A DNA stretch of 64,000 nt from Flavobacterium sp. (GTDB lineage Bacteria > Bacteroidota > Bacteroidia > Flavobacteriales > Flavobacteriaceae), in the NCBI GenBank assembly GCA_029946065.1, contig JAQSDU010000004.1, forward strand, positions 324,325 through 388,324, in the 5' to 3' direction. A program made the position numbers and the translations under genes. Position 1 is the stretch's first letter. Each line of letters begins with the position of its first letter. Under the pieces are notes generated by a model. It saw only the letters and a program-made list of their open reading frames with translations. It had not been told where the DNA came from and made no database searches. Positions 44,176-53,949 of the stretch are shown here, piece after piece.

Positions 44176-45243
44176 CTATTTAATAACTTCCACTTTACTG
44201 CCTTCTTGAAGGTTGATTTGACCTGTAACAATTACGGTTTCGCCATCAGATAATCCATCAAGAATTTCTACTTTTTCACCTAGAATTCTTCCGGCAGTTA
44301 CTTTTTTAAGTTTAGCAGTTCCGTTTTCAATTACAAAAATTTGGTTGCTGCTCACGCTTCCTACAAATGCATTTCTAGGGACGATTTTTAAAGATTGTTT
44401 TTGTTGTTTAGAAGCAAATTCGGCAGTTCCATACATTCCGGCTTTTAAGTCTTTAGAAGCGTTGTTTGTGATTTCAATTTCAACCGGAAAATTCAAACTT
44501 TCGTCAGCTTTAGATGCAATAAAAGTGATTTTTCCTGAAAAAGTTTTGTCTGGATAAACGCTAGCTGTAACCTTAACAGTGCTACCAACTTTTAAACTGG
44601 CTACTTGATTTTCGTTCACGGTCACTTTTAATTTCAGTTTAGTGACGTTTACGATATCAAACAGTGATGTTGCTGGCATTCCGGTTAAAATAGAGCCTGG
44701 TTCGATATATTTTTTGTTGATAAAACCACTAATTGGCGCTTTAATTCTGGTATCTCCAACGTTGATGTTGGCTTGCGTCAAATTTGCTTTGGCATTCACC
44801 ATTGCCAGTTTTGCCTGATCCAATTGTTGTTTTGTCACACCGCCTGTTTTGAAGGCATTTTCATATCGACTGTAATCTGCGGCTGCGTTTTCGTAGGATG
44901 AATTTGCCGTTTGTGCGTTCACATTGATAACATCGCTTCTTACGATGGCCAATGTTTGTCCAACGGTAACATAATCGCCTTCTTTTGCCAAAACGGTTAC
45001 TACTTTTCCTGATTTTTCAGCAGCAAATGTCAATTCTTGAATCGGTTCAAAATTACCGTTTGATACAAAATCTAAAGAAACTTCTTCGGTTTTTACGGTG
45101 TCAATTTTTACAGAAACGGCGGCATTTTTCTCAGCAACAATAGCTGTTTTGGCTTCGTTTGATTTTTTGTTATTCGTTAAAATAAAAGCAATTAGGGCCA
45201 ATGCTCCTACAATTACAATTGCGGTTATGATACTTTTTTTCAT
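44176..45243 (-). CDS. RND efflux periplasmic adaptor (membrane fusion protein)
   Basis: The 355-residue protein has an N-terminal signal anchor (MKKSIITAIVIVGALALIAF), a lipoyl-like half motif (SGKVVTVLAKEGDYVTVGQTLA), an alpha-hairpin with SRYENAFKTGGVTKQQLDQAK, the second lipoyl half (RIKAPISGFINKKYIEPGS) and beta-barrel domains. It links the RND pump to the TolC channel. It starts 5 bp after tolC ends. Confidence 0.94.
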   Translation of the reverse strand: MKKSIITAIVIVGALALIAFILTNNKKSNEAKTAIVAEKNAAVSVKIDTVKTEEVSLDFVSNGNFEPIQELTFAAEKSGKVVTVLAKEGDYVTVGQTLAIVRSDVINVNAQTANSSYENAAADYSRYENAFKTGGVTKQQLDQAKLAMVNAKANLTQANINVGDTRIKAPISGFINKKYIEPGSILTGMPATSLFDIVNVTKLKLKVTVNENQVASLKVGSTVKVTASVYPDKTFSGKITFIASKADESLNFPVEIEITNNASKDLKAGMYGTAEFASKQQKQSLKIVPRNAFVGSVSSNQIFVIENGTAKLKKVTAGRILGEKVEILDGLSDGETVIVTGQINLQEGSKVEVIK

Positions 45244-45248
45244 CTTGA

Positions 45249-46589
45249 TTATTTGTTAGTTAATGTTTTGAGTTCGCCTTTTGATTTTATTAATTGAATT
45301 TCTGCTAATTTGTAATCTAATAATGCCGTTGTATAATTGTTTTGTGCTTCTACCAATGCGTTTTCGGCATCCAATAAATCGGTTAGCGATGCCAAACCTT
45401 GGATGTAATTGTTGTTAGTATTGGTTAAAACTTCTTGCGCTAATTGTGCATTTTCTTTTTGATTTTTGATGGTGATGATGCTATTGTCAATTTGTTTTCT
45501 AGCATTTTCATAGTCTAAATCCAACGACAATTTGGTTGCTTCTAAATCTACTTTTATCGATTGTAATTTATTCTCTGCCTGACGCACTTTTGCACGCGTT
45601 CCAAATCCGGTAAAAATCGGTATGTTTAAGTTCAAACCAATGGCCGCATAATCCGACCAATAAACCCCATTTGCAGGTTTTTTAAACCATGGCATTTCTG
45701 GGCCTTGACCGATATAATTGTAACTTCCGGTTAAAGAAAGTGTGGGGTAATAGGCTGCTTGAATAGATTTTTTCTGAAATTGTAAAAGCTGTTCGTTTTT
45801 TTTCAACAACAAATATTCTGTTCTTGAAGTGGCATCAGGCACTTCAGAAAGTGCTTGTGGCGTAACTTCAAATTCGGTTTGTGGAATAGAAATCTTAGTT
45901 TCAATAGGCATTCCCATATAAAATTTTAAAGCGTTTTCTTGAAGTTCAACTGCATTTAAAACCTGTTGCCTTTGCGTATTGATGTTGGATATTTTTACTA
46001 AAATCCGATCTAAATCAATTTTTTTCGCCAAGCCGTTGTCAAATTGCCCTTTAATAATGTCTTTTACTTTATTTGTATTGGTTAAATTATTGTCTAAAAC
46101 ATTTAGGTTTTGACGCTTAACATATACTTGATAATAGGCATTTGCTACTTTTTCTATGACTTGTTCTTCTGTTAATTGCGCATTTATCTGATAAAATTCG
46201 CGGGTTGACTTTGCCGCTTTCAAACCGACAAAAACCGATTGATCGTATAGCGCTTGGTTTAAGGTAACGCCAGCTCCGGAAGACCATTTTTGTCCAAAAG
46301 CGGCTTGAATTGTAGTCCCGGGCGCACCAAATCCTGCTCCATCAATAACGGTGGTTTGAATGATTGGATTGTGGGTTAAACTACCGCTGGCCGAAATCTG
46401 CGGCAATGCTCTAGAGCGAATTTCCTGAATTTCATATTCGCCGTTTTCAACTTGCAATTTTGCTTTTTTGGCGTCAGATTTATTTTCTAACGCATACGTA
46501 ATAGCCTCTTTTAGCGTAAGCGATTTTACTTCTTGCGCATTAACACCAATTGCAAATGTTAGGATTAGTATTAAAATTGTTTTCTTCAT
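45249..46589 (-). CDS. TolC-family outer-membrane efflux channel
   Basis: The 446-residue protein has a signal peptide (MKKTILILILTFAIGVNAQ) and two OEP repeats with long coiled helices (for example LTEEQVIEKVANAYYQVYVK and LSLDLDYENARKQIDNS). It follows the tetR gene by 4 bp and precedes the adaptor by 5 bp. Confidence 0.93.
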   Translation of the reverse strand: MKKTILILILTFAIGVNAQEVKSLTLKEAITYALENKSDAKKAKLQVENGEYEIQEIRSRALPQISASGSLTHNPIIQTTVIDGAGFGAPGTTIQAAFGQKWSSGAGVTLNQALYDQSVFVGLKAAKSTREFYQINAQLTEEQVIEKVANAYYQVYVKRQNLNVLDNNLTNTNKVKDIIKGQFDNGLAKKIDLDRILVKISNINTQRQQVLNAVELQENALKFYMGMPIETKISIPQTEFEVTPQALSEVPDATSRTEYLLLKKNEQLLQFQKKSIQAAYYPTLSLTGSYNYIGQGPEMPWFKKPANGVYWSDYAAIGLNLNIPIFTGFGTRAKVRQAENKLQSIKVDLEATKLSLDLDYENARKQIDNSIITIKNQKENAQLAQEVLTNTNNNYIQGLASLTDLLDAENALVEAQNNYTTALLDYKLAEIQLIKSKGELKTLTNK

Positions 46590-46593
46590 TGTT

Positions 46594-47190
46594 TTATGTA
46601 GTTGGATTAAGTAAGTTTTTTTCTAATTCTAAAATTCCTTTTGCAGTTGCAATAGCCCTGGTATGATATTCTAACGCCTTTGCTTCGAGTTTATAGGCAT
46701 CTTTTTCCATTATCGTATTTTCATTAATTGAAAAAATCAGTGTGTAATAAAATTTTATACAAACCTCAACATCTATTTCTTTTCGGTATAGCCCTTCCTG
46801 GATTCCTTTTTCAATGTTTTGTCTAAACATGTGACTACAGTCATCTATAGCATTGGACATCATTTTTTGGTAGATTTCTGGGTAATGCTTTTTTAACTGA
46901 TAAGACGGAGATTGGTCAAATGATTGAAACATTTCTTTAAACATTTCTCTCATTTGGAAATTTTCGGTAATAGCGTTGTGATTTTGAGAAATCACTTTTT
47001 CCATTAACACTTGAATTTTTCCGTGAATTACATCTGTTCCTTCTTCAATAAGTATTTCCTTATTGCTAAAATATTTATAGATCGTTTTTTTTGAAATGCA
47101 CATTTCTCCTGCAATATCATCCATCGTCACGCTCTTGAAACCGAGTTTCAGGAACATGTCAATTGCTTTTTTGATGATTTTTTCTTTCAT
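46594..47190 (-). CDS. TetR-family repressor of the efflux operon
   Basis: From ATG 47190 (MKEKIIKKAIDMF) it has 198 residues; a longer frame exists but a -7 box (TACTTTTG, 47219-47212) lies inside it. The helix-turn-helix is TMDDIAGEMCISKKTIYKYFSNKEILI (about residues 20-46). As first gene of the operon it probably autoregulates the pump in response to a ligand bound by its variable C-terminal domain. Confidence 0.92.
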   Translation of the reverse strand: MKEKIIKKAIDMFLKLGFKSVTMDDIAGEMCISKKTIYKYFSNKEILIEEGTDVIHGKIQVLMEKVISQNHNAITENFQMREMFKEMFQSFDQSPSYQLKKHYPEIYQKMMSNAIDDCSHMFRQNIEKGIQEGLYRKEIDVEVCIKFYYTLIFSINENTIMEKDAYKLEAKALEYHTRAIATAKGILELEKNLLNPTT

Positions 47191-47211
47191 GACAATGTTA
47201 AAATTATAGCG

Positions 47212-47219
47212 CAAAAGTA
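47212..47219 (-). promoter_or_regulatory. -7 box of the efflux operon
   Basis: TACTTTTG on the minus strand, 21 nt before the tetR ATG, matches TAnnTTTG. Confidence 0.5.
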
Positions 47220-47336
47220 AAACGGAAACTTTTAACACTAAAATAGTTTCCAAAGTATTAACGCAAATTTAACATTGGCAAAAATGCACACTTTTGTAAT
47301 GCGATAAGAATACCTTAATTTAGCCAAAAAATTGTT

Positions 47337-48311
47337 ATGCAGTCCATTTATAAGTATCAGGAATTGATTTCCAATTACCTGAACGAGCAGATTTTGGTCA
47401 AGGAGCCAAAAAATCTTTACGAACCAATCAGCTATGTTTTGTCTGATGGCGGAAAAAGAATGCGGCCGACGTTAACATTGATGACTGCAGAAATTTTCGA
47501 CGCCGATTACACAAAAGCACTTCCTGCTGCTTTAGCAGTTGAGGTTTTCCATAACTTTTCCCTCGTTCACGACGATATCATGGACGATGCACCGTTGCGT
47601 CGCGGAAAAGAAACCGTGCACGAAAAATGGAACATCAACACCGGAATTCTATCCGGTGATGCGATGCTAATTTTGGCCTATCGCTATTTTGAACAATATG
47701 AACCAAAAGTTTTTCGTGACCTAGCAAAAGTCTTCAGCAAAACAGCACTCGAAGTCTGCGAAGGGCAGCAATGGGATGTTGATTTTGAGAATAGGGAAGA
47801 CGTTACGATTCCGGAATACCTAAAAATGATCGAATATAAAACCGCAGTTTTGGTCGCCGCAGCGATGAAAATGGGTGCCATTATTGCCGAAACTTCGGAA
47901 GAAAATTGTAATTTAATTTATGATTTCGGTTTGAATTTAGGCATCGCATTCCAACTCCAAGACGATTATCTGGACGCTTTTGGTGATCCGTTGACATTTG
48001 GAAAGCAGGTTGGCGGCGATATTATAGAAAACAAAAAGACCTATCTTTATCTCAAAGCATTTGAATTTGCAGATAAAACCCAGGCGGAACAACTCGCGCA
48101 TTTATTCTCCATTCAGCCCAACGACAACTCCGAGAAAATCAATATGGTAAAAGAGATTTTTGATAACACCGGTGCTTCCGAAGCCACGCAGCAAGCCATT
48201 CACGATTATACATTTAAGGCTTTTGAAACGCTTCAAAAAATTAGTATTGACAATGAAAAGAAAGCCATATTGCGCTCTTTTGGTGAAAATCTAATGGGGA
48301 GGAAAGTGTAA
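47337..48311 (+). CDS. Trans-isoprenyl diphosphate synthase (polyprenyl synthetase)
   Basis: The enzyme extends isoprenoid chains with isopentenyl diphosphate. The 324-residue protein has the first Asp-rich motif LVHDDIMDDAP (Asp79, 80, 83, 84), LRRGKETVH, the GGKRMRPTL segment near 38-46 and the second Asp-rich motif LQDDYLDAFGD near 213. Chain length cannot be read with confidence; it could supply the menaquinone side chain or a shorter product. It is divergent from tetR. Confidence 0.92.
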   Translation: MQSIYKYQELISNYLNEQILVKEPKNLYEPISYVLSDGGKRMRPTLTLMTAEIFDADYTKALPAALAVEVFHNFSLVHDDIMDDAPLRRGKETVHEKWNINTGILSGDAMLILAYRYFEQYEPKVFRDLAKVFSKTALEVCEGQQWDVDFENREDVTIPEYLKMIEYKTAVLVAAAMKMGAIIAETSEENCNLIYDFGLNLGIAFQLQDDYLDAFGDPLTFGKQVGGDIIENKKTYLYLKAFEFADKTQAEQLAHLFSIQPNDNSEKINMVKEIFDNTGASEATQQAIHDYTFKAFETLQKISIDNEKKAILRSFGENLMGRKV

Positions 48312-48445
48312 AAAGCAAATCACAAATAAATTCCAATACTGTTTTGTGTATAAAAATCCAAATTTTTCAAGGTTTGGAACTTGGATACAATCAGCATTGA
48401 TGGAATTTGGAATTTTTTTTTTGTAAATTGGAATTTATCCGAACA

Positions 48446-48799
48446 ATGAATTACATCGCACCACTTAACGCAGACCACTTACTTTCGGAAGCCGAAAGCG
48501 AAAACCTGTACCTGAAACTCATCGAGCAACTCAATAAAGATTTCAATCTCGCCAACGAAGGCGTCGATTTTCCGCTGAGCACCAATCCAGAAGAACTGAA
48601 GATTCAATTGCATGAGAAAGTTTACAGATTGATCCAGTACAAATTTGCCGAATATCTTAATTTGCTTTACATTATCGATGTGAACGAGAATGAAATCAAA
48701 AAACTCGACGGTTCCGATATTTCAGAACTCGCAGGGCAAGTGTCTTTTTTGATTTTAAAAAGGGAGTGGCAGAAGGTATGGTTTCGGAATAGGTTATAG
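48446..48799 (+). CDS. Small conserved protein of unknown function
   Basis: From ATG 48446 (MNYIAPLNADHLLSEAE) it has 117 residues, mostly helical and charged, with no signal peptide or membrane segment. An upstream in-frame start would add 13 poorly conserved-looking residues. It is probably cytoplasmic and follows the prenyl synthase on the same strand. I do not recognise a domain. Confidence 0.65.
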   Translation: MNYIAPLNADHLLSEAESENLYLKLIEQLNKDFNLANEGVDFPLSTNPEELKIQLHEKVYRLIQYKFAEYLNLLYIIDVNENEIKKLDGSDISELAGQVSFLILKREWQKVWFRNRL

Positions 48800-49074
48800 A
48801 TTTGTTTAAAGTTTAAGCGTTGTTCTAAATTAATGTGTGATTTTTGTTTGAACGAAACCAAAATATTAACAAAATTTACTGGATTTCCGTACTAAAATAA
48901 TTCCGTATTTTCGTAGGGAATACTTCCATTGTTCCCTTCCCTTGAAATAAAAATACAAATTTTCCGGAACATGATCCTACGGAAAAACCATACTTTTTCT
49001 TAAAATTCATTTTACATATTTTTTTAGGATAGCATTAAAGTTTAAAGTTCACAACAACTTTAAACCTTAAACCC

Positions 49075-49611
49075 TTAAAAATAAACCCTAACAAAAGGCA
49101 TAAAAGCATCGCTATAAACACTTCTATCTTTATCATACAACAAGTTGTAGCGCGCACCAATCGTGATGTTTCCGTTCCTGTAACCTGCGCCGAGAAACAA
49201 TCCTGTATTCCAGAAATTGTCTTTATAACTCCCAAAATCTTCATCAAAAGTCGAGTTTACACGCACTTGCTCCAGTTCAACAGAGAGCTGCACTTCTTCA
49301 ATCGGATTAAACAGTCCGACCAAACTTCCGCCATAAATATAAGAAGAATACCAATTTTTCTGAGAAACATAACTGCCCTGAAGTCCTACGCCGGCAGAAA
49401 AATATTCATTGAAATTATAAATCGCGCCCGGTGCCAACGTAATATCGGTGTATCCGCTACCAATGCTTAATCCTAAACCACCGCCAAATTGCACATGATC
49501 CCAAAAATCGGGCGCATTAGGAGCGTCCTGGGCGAAAATTCCCAATGGGAAAGCAAGAAAAGCGAGATAAAAAATGTTTTTCTTAAAACCGTGAAAGCCG
49601 AATATTCTCAT
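49075..49611 (-). CDS. Small outer-membrane beta-barrel protein next to sucA
   Basis: The 178-residue protein has a signal peptide ending near FAQ (residue 28) and alternating amphipathic beta strands (FGGGLGLSIGSGYTDITLAPG, FSAGVGLQGSYV, TGLFLGAGYRNGNITIGARY), ending in aromatic VRVYF as many outer-membrane barrels do. In flavobacteria such genes beside sucA are sometimes labelled alpha-ketoglutarate decarboxylase; nothing in the sequence supports an enzyme. Confidence 0.8.
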   Translation of the reverse strand: MRIFGFHGFKKNIFYLAFLAFPLGIFAQDAPNAPDFWDHVQFGGGLGLSIGSGYTDITLAPGAIYNFNEYFSAGVGLQGSYVSQKNWYSSYIYGGSLVGLFNPIEEVQLSVELEQVRVNSTFDEDFGSYKDNFWNTGLFLGAGYRNGNITIGARYNLLYDKDRSVYSDAFMPFVRVYF

Positions 49612-49678
49612 AGCCTGATTTTATGATAAGTTTAAGTCATAAAAGTATAAATTTATTATTAGATTGTTGTAATTATCG

Positions 49679-49686
49679 TACTTTTG
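49679..49686 (+). promoter_or_regulatory. -7 box of sucA
   Basis: TACTTTTG matches TAnnTTTG and gives a leader of about 35 nt. Confidence 0.5.
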
Positions 49687-49725
49687 CAAAAATATTTTTA
49701 ACAAATTAGGACATTCAACAAAATT

Positions 49726-52503
49726 ATGGATAGGTTTTCCTTTTTAAACGCAGCCCACACTGAATTTTTTGCCGAATTATACGATCAATATTTACAAAAT
49801 CCGGATAGCGTAGAGCCAAGCTGGAGGAGTTTTTTTCAAGGTTTCGACTTTGGGATGACGACATATAACGAAGAAAACGCCGTTGGTGAAATCTCCAATT
49901 TTGCCGCCGAAAACCAAGATTTCAGTAAGGTTTCAGAGAAATTACAAAAGGAATTCAACGTCCTTAAATTAATAGATGCTTATCGCACACGCGGGCACTT
50001 GTTCACCAAAACCAATCCGGTTCGTGACAGACGTACCTATACTCCGACACTGGATATAGAAAATTATGGACTTACAAAAGCAGATTTAACGACTGTTTTT
50101 GATGCTGCGAAAGTCATAAAAATTGCGCCTTGTACACTTCAGGAAATCCTGAATCACCTTGATAAAATTTACTGTGAATCGATTGGTGTCGAATATATGT
50201 ACATCCGTAAACCCGAAGTAATCCAATGGATACAAGACAAAATCGGTTACAACGATAACATTCCGAAATTTTCTGCAGACCAGAAAAAAAACATACTCGA
50301 AAAATTAAACGAGGCGGTTTCTTTTGAAACTTTCCTCCATACAAAATACGTTGGACAAAAACGGTTCTCGCTTGAAGGCGGCGAATCGATAATTCCGGGT
50401 TTAGATGCGTTAATCGAAGCTGCGGCCGAGAAAGGCGTAGAACAATTCGTAATGGGAATGGCGCATCGTGGTCGCTTGAACGTTTTGGCCAATATCTTCA
50501 AAAAATCAACACAGGACATTTTCTCTGAATTTGACGGAAAAGATTATGATGATGACGCTCTATTTGATGGCGACGTAAAATACCACCTTGGATTGACTTC
50601 CGACCGACAAACGAAATCTGGAAAAAGCATCAACATCAATTTGGCACCCAATCCTTCACACTTGGAAACGGTTGGTGCGGTTATAGAAGGCATTACACGT
50701 GCCAAACAAGACCGTTATTTTCCAGAAGATTTCTCTAAAGTTTTACCAATTGCACTTCATGGAGATGCTGCCGTTGCCGGGCAAGGAATTGTTTATGAAA
50801 TCGTACAAATGGCACAGCTTGACGGTTACAAAACCGGAGGAACGATTCATATCGTCATCAACAACCAAGTTGGATTTACAACAAATTATTTAGACGCAAG
50901 GTCGTCAACGTATTGTACGGATGTAGCAAAAGTGACTTTGTCGCCAGTTTTACACGTTAACGCTGATGATACGGAAGCTGTAGTTCACGCCATGTTATTT
51001 GCACTCGATTTCAGAATGCAATTCGGAAGCGACGTTTTCATTGATTTATTAGGATACAGAAAATACGGGCACAACGAAGGTGACGAACCGCGTTTTACAC
51101 AGCCGAAATTATACAAAATCATTTCAAAACATAAAAATCCACGCGATATTTATGCAGAAAGGCTTTTGGCCGAAGGTATCATCGATGACACTTTCGTGAA
51201 AGGCCTTGAAGAGCAATATAAAGCCGATTTGGAGCAAAATCTTGAAGCTTCTCGCAAGAAAGATTTGACCATTATCACGCCGTTTATGCAAAACGAATGG
51301 CAAGGTTTCAAACAAGCTGATCAGGCAGAGATGCTAGTGAAAGTGGACACGACTTTTCCAAAAGAAAACTTGACCAAGATTGCAGAAGTCATTACGAAAT
51401 TGCCATCGGATAAAAAATTCATCAGTAAAATCGAAAAACTGATCAATGACAGGAAGACAATGTATTTTGATACCGATAAACTGGATTGGGCGATGGCCGA
51501 ATTGCTAGCTTATGGTTCTCTTTTGACCGAAGGTTACGATGTTCGTATTTCAGGACAAGACGTTGAAAGAGGTACATTCTCGCACCGTCATGCTGTTGTA
51601 AAAGTAGAAGATTCGGAAGAAGAAGTCATTTTATTGCAACAATTACCGGAAGCAAAAGGGAAATTCAATATTTTCAATTCGCTTTTATCAGAATATGGTG
51701 TAGTTGGTTTCGACTACGGATATGCATTGGCAAGCCCGAAAACACTGACGATTTGGGAAGCACAGTTCGGAGATTTCTCCAACGGTGCACAAATTATGAT
51801 CGACCAGTATATTTCTGCTGCCGAAGACAAATGGAACAACCAAAATGGGTTGGTGATGTTGTTGCCACATGGCTATGAAGGGCAAGGCGCAGAGCATTCA
51901 TCCGCAAGAATGGAGCGTTATTTGCAGCAATGTGCCAATGAAAACATGTTCGTTGCCGATTGTACGACGCCTGCGAATTTCTTTCATTTGTTGAGAAGAC
52001 AAATGAAAACGACGTACAGAAAACCATTAATCGTATTTACACCAAAAAGTTTGTTGCGTGATCCGCGTGTGGTTTCATCTGCAGAAGAATTTGCAACTGG
52101 AAGTTTCCAAGAAACAATTGACGATGTGAATGTTAACAAAGCGGATGTAAAAACATTGGTTTTCGTTACCGGAAAATTCTATTACGACTTGAACGCCGAA
52201 AGAGAAACAAACGGTAGAAAAGATGTGGCTTTGGTAAGAATAGAACAATTGTTCCCATTGCCGGTTGAGCAGTTAAAAGCGATAATTGCCTCTTATCCAA
52301 ATGCCGATGATTTCGTCTGGGCACAAGAAGAGCCAAGAAATATGGGCGCTTACAGTTATATGTTGATGAATTTTAACCTGGTAAAACTCAGAGTAGCTTC
52401 GTTAAAAGCATACAGCGCACCAGCTGCCGGAAGTTATGCCCGTTCTAAAAAACGCCATGCGGCTGCGGTTGCAATGGTTTTTGATAAGAATTTGTTTAAT
52501 TAG
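49726..52503 (+). CDS. sucA: 2-oxoglutarate dehydrogenase E1 component
   Basis: This thiamine-diphosphate enzyme decarboxylates 2-oxoglutarate in the TCA cycle. The 925-residue length fits the family. Key segments are the N-terminal YDQYLQNPDSVEPSWRSFF E2-binding region, MAHRGRLN, the TPP motif GDAAVAGQGIVYE ... NNQVGFTT, and the C-terminal EEPRNMGAYSYM. It is followed by sucB after 134 bp, with a dispersed repeat and a separate -7 box in the gap. Confidence 0.97.
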   Translation: MDRFSFLNAAHTEFFAELYDQYLQNPDSVEPSWRSFFQGFDFGMTTYNEENAVGEISNFAAENQDFSKVSEKLQKEFNVLKLIDAYRTRGHLFTKTNPVRDRRTYTPTLDIENYGLTKADLTTVFDAAKVIKIAPCTLQEILNHLDKIYCESIGVEYMYIRKPEVIQWIQDKIGYNDNIPKFSADQKKNILEKLNEAVSFETFLHTKYVGQKRFSLEGGESIIPGLDALIEAAAEKGVEQFVMGMAHRGRLNVLANIFKKSTQDIFSEFDGKDYDDDALFDGDVKYHLGLTSDRQTKSGKSININLAPNPSHLETVGAVIEGITRAKQDRYFPEDFSKVLPIALHGDAAVAGQGIVYEIVQMAQLDGYKTGGTIHIVINNQVGFTTNYLDARSSTYCTDVAKVTLSPVLHVNADDTEAVVHAMLFALDFRMQFGSDVFIDLLGYRKYGHNEGDEPRFTQPKLYKIISKHKNPRDIYAERLLAEGIIDDTFVKGLEEQYKADLEQNLEASRKKDLTIITPFMQNEWQGFKQADQAEMLVKVDTTFPKENLTKIAEVITKLPSDKKFISKIEKLINDRKTMYFDTDKLDWAMAELLAYGSLLTEGYDVRISGQDVERGTFSHRHAVVKVEDSEEEVILLQQLPEAKGKFNIFNSLLSEYGVVGFDYGYALASPKTLTIWEAQFGDFSNGAQIMIDQYISAAEDKWNNQNGLVMLLPHGYEGQGAEHSSARMERYLQQCANENMFVADCTTPANFFHLLRRQMKTTYRKPLIVFTPKSLLRDPRVVSSAEEFATGSFQETIDDVNVNKADVKTLVFVTGKFYYDLNAERETNGRKDVALVRIEQLFPLPVEQLKAIIASYPNADDFVWAQEEPRNMGAYSYMLMNFNLVKLRVASLKAYSAPAAGSYARSKKRHAAAVAMVFDKNLFN

Positions 52504-52583
52504 GAGCTGTTCCCGCTTTTCGTTGCAATCTTTTTTTTTCTAAAGAATAAAAAAAAAGGATTTTCACTGCAATCGGGGCTAGG
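52502..52583. repeat. Dispersed intergenic hairpin repeat, copy 3
   Basis: TAGGAGCTGTTCCCGC ... GCAATCTTTTTTTTTC / AAAAAAAAAGGATT ... CAATCGGGGCTAGG, in the same orientation as the copy at 5601. It starts at the sucA stop codon and lies between sucA and sucB. Confidence 0.75.
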
Positions 52584-52591
52584 CATTATTG

Positions 52592-52599
52592 TAATTTTG
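52592..52599 (+). promoter_or_regulatory. Possible internal -7 box for sucB
   Basis: TAATTTTG matches TAnnTTTG just after the dispersed repeat, 39 nt before the sucB ATG. It suggests that sucB can also be transcribed on its own. Confidence 0.4.
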
Positions 52600-52637
52600 A
52601 AATATTAGAAAAACAACACCAATAAAATTATATATCG

Positions 52638-53882
52638 ATGATTTTAGAAATGAAAGTGCCTTCACCAGGCGAATCCATCAAAGAAGTTGAAATCGCAACA
52701 TGGCTTGTAAAAGACGGCGATTATGTTGAAAAAGATCAGGCTATTGCCGAAGTAGATTCAGATAAAGCAACACTCGAATTGCCTGCCGAAGCCAGCGGAA
52801 TCATTACACTGAAAGCCGAAGAAGGTGACGCTGTTGCTGTTGGCGCAGTGGTTTGTTTAATTGATACGGATGGAGTAAAACCATCTGGCGCAGTCGAAAG
52901 CGAAAAGTCTGAAAGTCCGAAAGAAGTGGCACCAAAAGCCGAAGAAAAAAAACCAGAAGTAAAAGCTGAAGCACCGAAAGCTGCGCCGGCACCAACATCT
53001 TACGCTTCAGGAACGCCATCACCGGCGGCAAGAAAAATATTAGACGAAAAAAATATTCAGCCTTCTGACGTTGTCGGCTCCGGAAAAGACGGTCGTATCA
53101 CCAAAGACGATGCTGTAAACGCAACACCATCAATGGGAACACCAACCGGCGGAAACCGTGGTTCCGAGCGTACAAAATTGTCAATGTTGCGCAGAAAAGT
53201 AGCTGAAAGACTGGTTGCTGCGAAAAATGAAACGGCAATGCTGACGACTTTCAACGAAGTGAACATGACGCCAATCAATTTAATTCGCAACGAATACAAA
53301 GATGCGTTCAAAGCGAAACACGGCGGTATTGGGTTGGGGTATATGTCTTTCTTTACCAAAGCAGTAACAAGAGCGTTGCAATTGTTCCCGGATGTGAACT
53401 CGATGATTGATGGCAATGAAAAAATCACGTATGATTTTGCCGATATTTCAATCGCTGTTTCAGGTCCGAAAGGATTGATGGTTCCTGTGGTAAGAAACGC
53501 AGAAAACTTGACTTTCCGCGGTATAGAAGCAGAAATTAAAAGATTAGCAGTAAAAGCACGTGACGGTCAAATTACCGTTGACGATATGACCGGAGGAACT
53601 TTTACCATCACAAACGGTGGCGTTTTCGGGAGTATGCTTTCGACACCAATAATCAATCCACCGCAATCCGGAATTTTAGGGATGCACAACATTATCGAGC
53701 GTCCGATTGCCGTAAATGGACAGGTAGAAATTCACCCGATGATGTATGTGGCACTGTCTTATGACCATAGGATTATCGACGGAAGAGAATCTGTTGGGTT
53801 CTTAGTTGCTGTAAAGGAAGGCTTGGAAAATCCTGCTGAATTGTTGATGGATAACAATCCTAAGAAGGCTTTGGAGTTGTAA
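52638..53882 (+). CDS. sucB: 2-oxoglutarate dehydrogenase E2 (dihydrolipoyl succinyltransferase)
   Basis: The 414-residue protein has one lipoyl domain (lipoylated Lys43 in [11 protein letters not shown]), an Ala/Pro/Glu/Lys-rich linker, an E3/E1-binding domain ([13 protein letters not shown] ... [10 protein letters not shown]) and a C-terminal acyltransferase core with [11 protein letters not shown]. It forms the core of the complex with SucA; E3 (lpd) is not in the window. Confidence 0.97.
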   Translation: MILEMKVPSPGESIKEVEIATWLVKDGDYVEKDQAIAEVDSDKATLELPAEASGIITLKAEEGDAVAVGAVVCLIDTDGVKPSGAVESEKSESPKEVAPKAEEKKPEVKAEAPKAAPAPTSYASGTPSPAARKILDEKNIQPSDVVGSGKDGRITKDDAVNATPSMGTPTGGNRGSERTKLSMLRRKVAERLVAAKNETAMLTTFNEVNMTPINLIRNEYKDAFKAKHGGIGLGYMSFFTKAVTRALQLFPDVNSMIDGNEKITYDFADISIAVSGPKGLMVPVVRNAENLTFRGIEAEIKRLAVKARDGQITVDDMTGGTFTITNGGVFGSMLSTPIINPPQSGILGMHNIIERPIAVNGQVEIHPMMYVALSYDHRIIDGRESVGFLVAVKEGLENPAELLMDNNPKKALEL

Positions 53883-53901
53883 TAATAACAATATATAAAA
53901 C

Positions 53902-53934
53902 AAAAATCCCGCCTGATTAAGCGGGATTTTTATT
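53902..53934. terminator. Bidirectional terminator between sucB and the T9SS protein gene
   Basis: AAAAATCCCGC pairs perfectly with GCGGGATTTTT across an 8-nt loop. Confidence 0.9.
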
Positions 53935-53949
53935 TGCAGGAAACGAAGT

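Noticed and set aside
48800..49074. Possible riboswitch or small RNA between the small conserved gene and the beta-barrel gene
   Set aside because: Some inverted TTCCG/CGGAA motifs are visible, but no stable fold or known consensus could be built by eye.
49075..49611. Alpha-ketoglutarate decarboxylase
   Set aside because: The sequence is a signal peptide plus a small beta-barrel; the enzyme label probably spreads from the sucA neighbour.
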